Source: Pseudomonadota bacterium (GTDB lineage Bacteria; Pseudomonadota; Alphaproteobacteria; Rhizobiales; Hyphomicrobiaceae). Taken from it: a DNA stretch of 28,231 nucleotides. A model generated the notes under the pieces. It saw nothing but the letters and a program-made list of their open reading frames with translations, had not been told where the DNA came from and searched no databases. Below, piece after piece: positions 22,727 to 28,231 of the stretch. The DNA lies in the NCBI GenBank assembly GCA_023410905.1, contig JAEYPL010000205.1, positions 1-28,231 on the forward strand, in the 5' to 3' direction. The first letter of the stretch is position 1; the number at the start of each line of letters is the position of its first letter. The translations under genes were made by a program, and so were the position numbers.

Positions 22727-25300
22727 CTATGCTGGCGCAGGCCTCCGGCGCCACTGCAGGAGTGCGATGAGCCCTGTTGCCAGGAGGCCGCCGAAGAGCG
22801 GCCACAACTGCGAGGGGCGCGGTGCGGGTTGCAGGACGGCCTTGATCTCGTGACCGGCTTCGAGACCGAGACGGCGCGCATAGGACCCGAACGCGACGTT
22901 GCTGATCGTCGTCGTGTCGCCGAGGCTTGCTACGGTGAGGCCAGCGGAGCGCAAACGCTGGCGTGGTTCGCCCGGTTCGCCTAGTGGCACACTGACGGTC
23001 TTTCGAACCGTATCGCCCTCGATGTTCATGCCTTCGACGACGATGTTGATGCGAGAGCCGGCGGGGGCGTCCGCAACACGTGTCACCAGCTCCTTTGCCG
23101 GCAGTTCCGTCCATTTGGGATAGAACTGGTCGAGCCACCAGTCGGGCCGGAACAGCGTGAAGCAGGCTAGAAGGAGGATGGCGGACTCCCACAGCCGGCT
23201 GCGCGTGACAAACCAGTTCATGGTCGCGGCTGCGAACAGCAGAATCGCGATCATCGAGGTCGTGATGACGAGTGCGAGCTGCCACCAGCTTTCGATGCCG
23301 ATCAGCAGTATTGCTGGATTGAAGATGAAGACGAATGGCAGAATGGCCGTTCGCAGCGAATAGAGCGCGCCCTGAAAACCCGTCGCGAGCGGATCTTCGC
23401 GCGAGATTGCGGCTGCCGCAAATGCCGCGAGACCGACGGGCGGCGTGATGTCCGCCATGATGCCGAAGTAGAAGACGAAGAGATGCACGGCGATAAGCGG
23501 GATCGCGAGTCCGGCCTGGGCGCCGAGTTCGACGACGACGGGTGCCATGAGTGTCGCGACCAGTATGTAGTTCGCGGTCGTCGGAATGCCGAGACCGAGG
23601 ACCAGCGAGATCGCGGCGATCAGCAGCAGCATGGCGATGACGTTGCCACCCGAGATGAACTCGACGAATTCCGTCATCATGAGGCCGAGGCCGGTGAGCG
23701 TCACGGTGCCGACGACGATTCCGGCCGTCGCCGTGGCAACGGCGATGCCGATCATGTTGCGCGCACCGCCGGCGAGGCCATCGATCAGATCGGTCCAGCC
23801 CTGGGCGATTGCGGCTGGGACAGGCTGCTTCCTGAATATGGCCAGCAACAGCTTGCGCGTTGCGACGATGCCCATGATGGCGACCGTACCCCAGAAGGCG
23901 GAGAGGCCCGGTGAGAGTTGGTCGACGGTGAGGCACCACAGGAGAACGACAAGCGGGATCATGAAATCCAGTCCCGTGCGGACTACATCCCATGCGCGCG
24001 GGAGATGGATGATCGGCGCATCCGGGTCCTCGATGACGAGGTCCTCGTAGCGCGAGGAGAACCAGACACTCGCCACGTATATGCCGACGATCGCAAACAT
24101 CAGGACCGTCGATGCGTCGCGCCCAAAGGTGGCCTGTATGGCTTGAACGCCATAGTAGAGCAGGCACAGCACCACGATCATACCGGAAATGCCGAGCCCC
24201 GTTCGCAGCAACCGTGTCTTGATCTCCATCTGCTCGCGCGGGATCGGCTTCGAGCCGAGCTTCACCGCCTCGAGATGCACGATGTAGAAGAGCGAGACAT
24301 AGGAAGCGATGGCCGGCAGCGCGGCGTGCTTGATGATCTCCGAGTAGGGAATGCCGACGTATTCGACCATCAGGAATGCAGCGGCGCCCATGACGGGCGG
24401 CATGATCTGCCCGTTAATGGATGAAGTTGCTTCGATGGCGCCCGCCTTCACGCCGGAGAGCCCCGTTCGCTTCATGAGCGGTATCGTGAAAATGCCGCCC
24501 GAGACGACGTTCGACACCGAGGAGCCGGAGACGACGCCGTTGAGGGCGGATGAGACGACCGCGACCTTCGCCGGGCCGCCACGCAGATGACCGAGCAGCG
24601 CAATGGAAAGCTGCATCATCCAGTTTCCCGCGCCGGCCTTGTCGAGCAGCGTGCCAAACAGCACGAACAGGAAAACGAAGCTCGTCGAGACGCCGAGTGC
24701 GATGCCGAACACACCTTCCGTGACGAGCCACTGATGCGTAAGAAAGCGCGACAGAGAGGCGCCCTTGTGCTGCAGGGCCTCGGGCATGTACGGGCCGGCA
24801 AACGTGAAGAACATGAAGACGGCAGCCACGCCCACCATGGGGAGGCCGAGCGATCGGCGCGTGGCTTCGAGCAGCAGGGCGATGCCCGCGCCGGCCGTGA
24901 CCAGATCCATCATGGTGGGTTGGCCGGGGCGGAGCGCAAGCTGATTGTAGAAGAGAAAGAGATAGGCACCCGCAAATGCACCCGCGAGCGCCAGGATCCA
25001 GTCGATAGTGGGGATGAAGTCCCGTGATGAGGACCTGAAGGCTGGATAGGCTGTGTAGGCGAGAAACAGCGCGAGCCCGAGATGGATGGCGCGCGCCTCA
25101 GTGTCGTTCAGCACGCCGAACCCGAAGACGAACGGCAAGGGCGAGGCATACCAGAGCTGGAAGAGGGACCAGAATACGGCAACGGAGAGCAGGATCTGGG
25201 CTGCGAGACCTGTAGGTTTGCGGCCCCCCGTATCAGCCTCGGCAACGAGTTGCTCGAGTTCAGATGGAATCTCACTCGCCGCCGCCGACTTCTCCGTCAT
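22727..25300 (-). CDS. TRAP transporter fused permease with DUF3394-type C-terminal domain, system 2
   Basis: This 857-residue inner-membrane protein is a fused small/large TRAP permease of the TAXI class. The DctM signature occupies residues 241-319 (NGVVSGSSVSNVVSGG, IFTIPLMKRTG, SSINGQIMPPVMGAAAF). About 17-18 hydrophobic segments are visible up to about residue 735. The last 120 residues form a soluble extension of the DUF3394 kind with a PDZ-like stretch (ISNVAFGSYARRLGLEAGHE), closed by one more hydrophobic segment (LWPLFGGLLATGLIALL) and a basic end. The ATG at 25300 has GGGGGA 4 bases upstream. It follows its binding-protein gene after a 76-base gap containing a strong hairpin. The ligand is unknown. 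Confidence 0.93.
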   Translation of the reverse strand: MTEKSAAASEIPSELEQLVAEADTGGRKPTGLAAQILLSVAVFWSLFQLWYASPLPFVFGFGVLNDTEARAIHLGLALFLAYTAYPAFRSSSRDFIPTIDWILALAGAFAGAYLFLFYNQLALRPGQPTMMDLVTAGAGIALLLEATRRSLGLPMVGVAAVFMFFTFAGPYMPEALQHKGASLSRFLTHQWLVTEGVFGIALGVSTSFVFLFVLFGTLLDKAGAGNWMMQLSIALLGHLRGGPAKVAVVSSALNGVVSGSSVSNVVSGGIFTIPLMKRTGLSGVKAGAIEATSSINGQIMPPVMGAAAFLMVEYVGIPYSEIIKHAALPAIASYVSLFYIVHLEAVKLGSKPIPREQMEIKTRLLRTGLGISGMIVVLCLLYYGVQAIQATFGRDASTVLMFAIVGIYVASVWFSSRYEDLVIEDPDAPIIHLPRAWDVVRTGLDFMIPLVVLLWCLTVDQLSPGLSAFWGTVAIMGIVATRKLLLAIFRKQPVPAAIAQGWTDLIDGLAGGARNMIGIAVATATAGIVVGTVTLTGLGLMMTEFVEFISGGNVIAMLLLIAAISLVLGLGIPTTANYILVATLMAPVVVELGAQAGLAIPLIAVHLFVFYFGIMADITPPVGLAAFAAAAISREDPLATGFQGALYSLRTAILPFVFIFNPAILLIGIESWWQLALVITTSMIAILLFAAATMNWFVTRSRLWESAILLLACFTLFRPDWWLDQFYPKWTELPAKELVTRVADAPAGSRINIVVEGMNIEGDTVRKTVSVPLGEPGEPRQRLRSAGLTVASLGDTTTISNVAFGSYARRLGLEAGHEIKAVLQPAPRPSQLWPLFGGLLATGLIALLQWRRRPAPA

Positions 25301-25337
25301 GGCATCCCCCGCCGTCTAGCAGTCGTCATGAAGTGCT

Positions 25338-25361
25338 CGGGGCGCCGATGTTGGCGCCCCG
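25338..25361 (-). promoter_or_regulatory. Intercistronic GC hairpin between TAXI binding protein and permease genes (system 2)
   Basis: CGGGGCGCC (25338-25346) and GGCGCCCCG (25353-25361) form a perfect 9-bp stem with the 6-base loop GATGTT. It lies in the short gap between the two genes, with no T-run after it. The position and geometry mirror the hairpin of system 1 at 15491-15516 although the stem sequences differ. Confidence 0.7.
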
Positions 25362-25376
25362 CTCAAGAACCGTGGC

Positions 25377-26351
25377 TTACTTGATCCAGCCTTTTTCCTT
25401 GTAGTACTTCGCGGCGCCGGGATGCAGCGGTGCGGAGAGGCCATCCTTCACCATCTTCGTCGGATCGAGATTCGCAAAGGCAGGATGCAGCTTCTTGAAC
25501 TCGTCGAAGTTATCGAAGGTCGCCTTGACGAGCTGGTAGACAGTCTCTTCCGGAACCTTGGTCGAACTCACGAGCGTCGCCAGTACACCGTAGGTCTCGG
25601 TGGGGTTCGGGTTGCTGGCATACATGCCGCCGGGGATAGTCGCTGCAGCGTAGTAGGGCTTTTCGGCAAGAAGCTTCGACACGGCGGGGCCTGTCAGCGA
25701 AACGAGCTGTGCGCCGCATGTGGTCGTCGGGTCCTGGATGTTCGCCGACGGATGGCCGACGGCATAGTAGAAGCCGTCGATCTTGCCATCGCAGAGCGCC
25801 GGGCCGTGCTCGTCGGCCTTGAGCTCGGAGGCGAGCGAGAAGTCGGACATTTTCCAGCCCATGGCCGCGAGCAGCTCCTCCATGGAGGAGCGTGTGCCGG
25901 AGCCGGGATTGCCGACATTGAAGCGCTTGCCCTTGAAGTCGTCGAACGACTTGATGTTCGCTTCCTTGCGAGCCAGTACCGTGAAGGGCTCGGGATGGAC
26001 CGAGAAGACGGCGCGCAGATCACCGTAGGGGCCGGCATCCTTGAAGGCGCCGACACCCTTCAGCGAATTGTAGTGGACGTCCGACTGGGCCATGCCGAAG
26101 TCGAGTTCTCCGGCCTTGATCGTATTGACGTTGAAGGCTGAACCGCCGGTCGACTCCACCGAGCAGCGGATGCCGTGCTGCTTGCGATCCTTGTTGAGCA
26201 GGCGGCAGATGGCGCCGCCGGCAGCATAGTAGACGCCCGTGACGCCGCCGGTGCCGATGGTCACGAACTTCTGCTGGGCCATGGCGGTGGTCGCGGTGCC
26301 GAGCAGGCCGGCCATGCTCGCGGCAACGGCCATGTATTGAAAACGCCTCAT
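25377..26351 (-). CDS. TAXI-family TRAP transporter solute-binding protein, system 2
   Basis: This 324-residue periplasmic binding protein is a canonical TAXI receptor. After a signal peptide (residues 1-26, ending TAMAQ) come the family opening FVTIGTGGVTGVYYAAGGAI, then VESTGGSAFNVNTIKAGELD, FGMAQSDVHY and GKRFNVGNPGSGTRSSMEEL. The C-terminus ends in HPGAAKYYKEKGWIK, as in many relatives. Known TAXI ligands include glutamate, glutamine and 2-oxoglutarate; which one applies here is not readable from sequence. It is the first gene of the operon with the fused permease. The ATG at 26351 has GGAG about 8 bases upstream. Confidence 0.95.
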   Translation of the reverse strand: MRRFQYMAVAASMAGLLGTATTAMAQQKFVTIGTGGVTGVYYAAGGAICRLLNKDRKQHGIRCSVESTGGSAFNVNTIKAGELDFGMAQSDVHYNSLKGVGAFKDAGPYGDLRAVFSVHPEPFTVLARKEANIKSFDDFKGKRFNVGNPGSGTRSSMEELLAAMGWKMSDFSLASELKADEHGPALCDGKIDGFYYAVGHPSANIQDPTTTCGAQLVSLTGPAVSKLLAEKPYYAAATIPGGMYASNPNPTETYGVLATLVSSTKVPEETVYQLVKATFDNFDEFKKLHPAFANLDPTKMVKDGLSAPLHPGAAKYYKEKGWIK

Positions 26352-26683
26352 TTCACACTCTCCATGCTGTTGGTCGCTTCAAACTGGTTCCGTGCGGCCA
26401 TATGACCATGCTGCTGGTGCGCGTGGTGCTCCAGGCGAAAAGGTCTGCCGCGGCGTGGGCGTATTTTAACGACGGGAGTCTGGCCGGCATGCTGCATTGC
26501 AGAGCTGCGTGCTGAACTTTCCGGCGGCGGTCGTGCCATGAGTTGGAAGCGTGGCGTATACTGAGTCTCAAGTCAATCTGGTCCAGCTGGCCATCGGAGG
26601 CGGGCTGCGTACATTAGCCATGCGCTAACTGTTCCGATGTTGCAGTATGCTGGTCTGAGAGCTGACGGCCGTTCGGAGGTCTC
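26352..26683. promoter_or_regulatory. Divergent region between TAXI system 2 and cydAB
   Basis: These 332 bases contain no gene that I can support. They must hold the promoters of the binding-protein gene (minus) and of cydA (plus). A 15-base dyad TTAGC (26614-26618) and GCTAA (26624-26628) lies about 55 bases upstream of cydA. A TATACT hexamer at 26557-26562 could be a -10 element, but no -35 hexamer is found at 16-18 bases. No FNR-type site (TTGAT-N4-ATCAA) was seen. CGGAGG just before the cydA start is its ribosome binding site. Confidence 0.35.
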
Positions 26684-28120
26684 ATGGAATTCGATCCCGT
26701 GATGCTGGCGCGCATCCAGTTCGCGTTCACGGTGTCTTTTCACATCATTTTTCCAGCATTTACCATTGGCCTGTCGGCATTCATCACGGTGCTGCTGCTC
26801 CTTTGGCTGCGATCGGGCGAGGAGAAATTCCACCGCCTCGCGCGCTTCTGGACAAAGATCTTCGCTGTATCTTTCGCAATGGGTGTCGTCTCAGGGATCG
26901 TGCTCAGCTATCAGTTCGGCACGAACTGGAGCCGCTTCTCGGAGTTCAGCGGCAACGTCATCGGACCGCTCATCGGCTACGAGGTGCTGACCGCCTTCTA
27001 TCTCGAGGCGACCTTTCTGGGCATTCTGCTGTTTGGCTGGAATCGCTTTCCGCCCTGGCTCGTCACGCTCGCGGCGGGGCTGGTCGCGATCGGCACGGCA
27101 ACGAGCGCGTTCTGGATTCTCGCAGCCAACAGTTGGATGCACACGCCGACCGGCCATGAGATCCGCGACGGCATCGCCTTCCCCGTGAGCTGGTGGGAGA
27201 TCATCTTCAACCCGAGCTTCCCCTATCGCCTCGCGCATATGCTCAATGCGGCCTACCTGACGACGGCCGTGGTTGTGCTGGCGGTCGGTGCCCGCTACCT
27301 GCTCGCCAATCGCCATCCCGAGGAGAGCCGCACCATGCTGCGCATGGCGGTCGGCATGATCGCCGTCACGGCGCCGCTGCAACTCTTCATCGGCGACATG
27401 CACGGCCTCAATACGCTCAAGCACCAGCCGGCGAAGGTCGCGGCGATGGAGGGGCATTGGGATGGCTCGAAGCCCGGTTCATTGGTGCTGTTCGGTATTC
27501 CGGATGAGAAGGCACGGAAGAACCATTTCGAGATCGCGCTCCCGAACGTGGGCTCGCTCATTCTGACGCATAGCTGGGACGGCAAGTACCCGGGCCTCAC
27601 GAGCTTTCCTGAAAGCGATTGGCCGCCGGTCGCCAATGTCTTCTGGGCCTTCCGCATAATGGTCGGCATCGGAATGCTGCTGATCGCCGTTGGCTTCTGG
27701 GGCATGTATCTGTGGTGGCGCGGGCGCTTGTTCGAAAACTGGTTCTTCCTCAGATCCGTATCGCCCATGTGGTCACTCGGTTTCATCGCCATTCTCGCCG
27801 GATGGTTCGTGACCGAACAGGGCCGTCAGCCCTGGCTGGTGCACGGTCTCATGCGCACGGCGGATGGCATATCGCCCGTGCCGGGTACGAGCGTTGCCGG
27901 CACGCTCGCGGTCTTCGTGGTGATCTACGGTGTCGTCTTCTCGATGGGCGTCTACTACATCAACCGCCTCATTCACGCGGGGCCGAAGGGTGAAGCGACC
28001 GCCGCGCCCGAGGGACTGCCGAACCGGCCACTCTCGGCCGCCGAGGAGGCCGCACGCGAAGCCACCGGCCGGTCGCGGGGCGAAGGGCCTGGATTCTCGC
28101 TCGGCACATCGAAGGAGTGA
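26684..28120 (+). CDS. cydA: Cytochrome bd-type quinol oxidase subunit I, short Q-loop (CioA-like)
   Basis: This 478-residue inner-membrane subunit oxidises quinol and carries the three hemes. Likely heme ligands are His20 (SFHIIFP), His185 (YRLAHMLNA) and Met326 (FRIMVG). The conserved acidic residues of the proton path are Glu100 and Glu108 (GYEVLTAFYLEATF), and GRQPW (380-384) is the family signature. The loop after GDMHGLNT (237-244) is short, without the long Q-loop insertion of E. coli CydA, which places it in the cyanide-insensitive (CIO) branch. The ATG at 26684 has CGGAGG about 5 bases upstream. The stop codon abuts the start of cydB, so the two are co-translated. A hydrophilic Ala/Gly-rich tail follows the last membrane segment. 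Confidence 0.96.
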   Translation: MEFDPVMLARIQFAFTVSFHIIFPAFTIGLSAFITVLLLLWLRSGEEKFHRLARFWTKIFAVSFAMGVVSGIVLSYQFGTNWSRFSEFSGNVIGPLIGYEVLTAFYLEATFLGILLFGWNRFPPWLVTLAAGLVAIGTATSAFWILAANSWMHTPTGHEIRDGIAFPVSWWEIIFNPSFPYRLAHMLNAAYLTTAVVVLAVGARYLLANRHPEESRTMLRMAVGMIAVTAPLQLFIGDMHGLNTLKHQPAKVAAMEGHWDGSKPGSLVLFGIPDEKARKNHFEIALPNVGSLILTHSWDGKYPGLTSFPESDWPPVANVFWAFRIMVGIGMLLIAVGFWGMYLWWRGRLFENWFFLRSVSPMWSLGFIAILAGWFVTEQGRQPWLVHGLMRTADGISPVPGTSVAGTLAVFVVIYGVVFSMGVYYINRLIHAGPKGEATAAPEGLPNRPLSAAEEAAREATGRSRGEGPGFSLGTSKE

Positions 28121-28125
28121 TGGCG

Positions 28126-28231
28126 ATGGAAGCTTATCTCCCGCTTATCTGGGCCGCGCTGATTGGCACCGCCGTCGCGATGTACGTCATTCTGGACGGC
28201 TTCGATCTCGGCATCGGCATTCTCTTTCCTT
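28126..28231 (+). CDS. cydB: Cytochrome bd-type quinol oxidase subunit II, N-terminal fragment
   Basis: Only the first 35 codons are inside the window; the gene runs off the right edge. The reading MEAYLPLIWAALIGTAVAMY followed by VILDGFDLGIGILFP is the typical first membrane helix of CydB. GAAGGAG (28111-28117) is 8 bases upstream of the ATG at 28126, which is therefore preferred; an ATG at 28120 overlaps the cydA stop codon by one base but is only 2 bases from that site. It forms the heterodimeric oxidase with CydA. Confidence 0.92.
   Translation, partial: MEAYLPLIWAALIGTAVAMYVILDGFDLGIGILFP

Noticed and set aside
22551..24167. Long minus-strand open frame (538 codons) across the ureG end and the TRAP permease
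   Set aside because: It is another frame of the clear 857-residue permease gene, has an Arg/His-rich composition and no family resemblance.
26520..26541. Sigma-54-like TGGCAC-N5-CCGCC on the minus strand upstream of TAXI system 2
   Set aside because: The -12 half lacks the TTGC core; only the GC dinucleotide matches.
1..28231. Search for tRNA/rRNA genes, CRISPR arrays, insertion sequences, integrases and attachment sites
   Set aside because: None was seen by eye on either strand; gaps are short and filled with promoter-like sequence or hairpins.

Overview
The window looks like a chromosomal segment of a GC-rich alphaproteobacterium, most likely of the Hyphomicrobiales (Rhizobiales) type. 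The pointers are the urease gene order D-A-J-B-C-E-F-G with separate gamma and beta subunits, two TAXI-type TRAP transporters with fused permeases, a short-Q-loop cytochrome bd, a CoxMSL-type molybdenum hydroxylase, and regulator domains common in that order. No genus can be named from the sequence alone. No tRNA, rRNA, IS element, CRISPR array or phage gene was seen.

Layout, left to right. (1) 240-3001: an envelope group. A secreted Cys-rich/PRC-barrel protein is followed by a DUF3302-like inner-membrane protein overlapping an HlyD-type membrane-fusion protein (a YiaW/YiaV-like pair), and then by a small secreted protein on the other strand. (2) 3161-7928, minus strand: a catabolic operon, FAD subunit > 2Fe-2S subunit > molybdopterin subunit of a xanthine-dehydrogenase-family hydroxylase > Ldh_2-family dehydrogenase. 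The substrate is unknown. (3) 8066-13211: an unusual module. An S8 serine peptidase with no signal peptide is divergent from a soluble PAP2/vanadium-haloperoxidase-superfamily protein that carries an N-terminal EGV repeat. Convergent with the latter is an 821-residue regulator joining a SARP/BTAD head, a degenerate class III nucleotide-cyclase domain, a TolB-like domain and TPRs. (4) 13477-16569, minus strand: TAXI-TRAP system 1 (binding protein, then fused permease). (5) 16781-22712, plus strand: a complete urease operon, ureDAJBCEFG. (6) 22727-26351, minus strand: TAXI-TRAP system 2. (7) 26684 to the right edge: cydA and the start of cydB of a cyanide-insensitive-type bd oxidase.

How the genes may work together. 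The urease operon is self-contained: structural subunits, all four accessory proteins and a HupE/UreJ-type nickel permease. It is bracketed by two TAXI transporters whose ligands cannot be read from sequence; supply of a nitrogenous substrate is only a suggestion. In both TAXI operons a strong GC hairpin with a 6-base loop lies between the binding-protein and permease genes and lacks a U-tract. This fits differential expression of an abundant binding protein over a scarce permease.

The best candidate for something undescribed is the 8.0-13.2 kb module: a peptidase and a PAP2/haloperoxidase-like enzyme, both apparently cytoplasmic, sharing a 227-base divergent control region that contains a 20-base dyad, next to a multi-sensor SARP-cyclase-like regulator. 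Co-function is inferred from position only.
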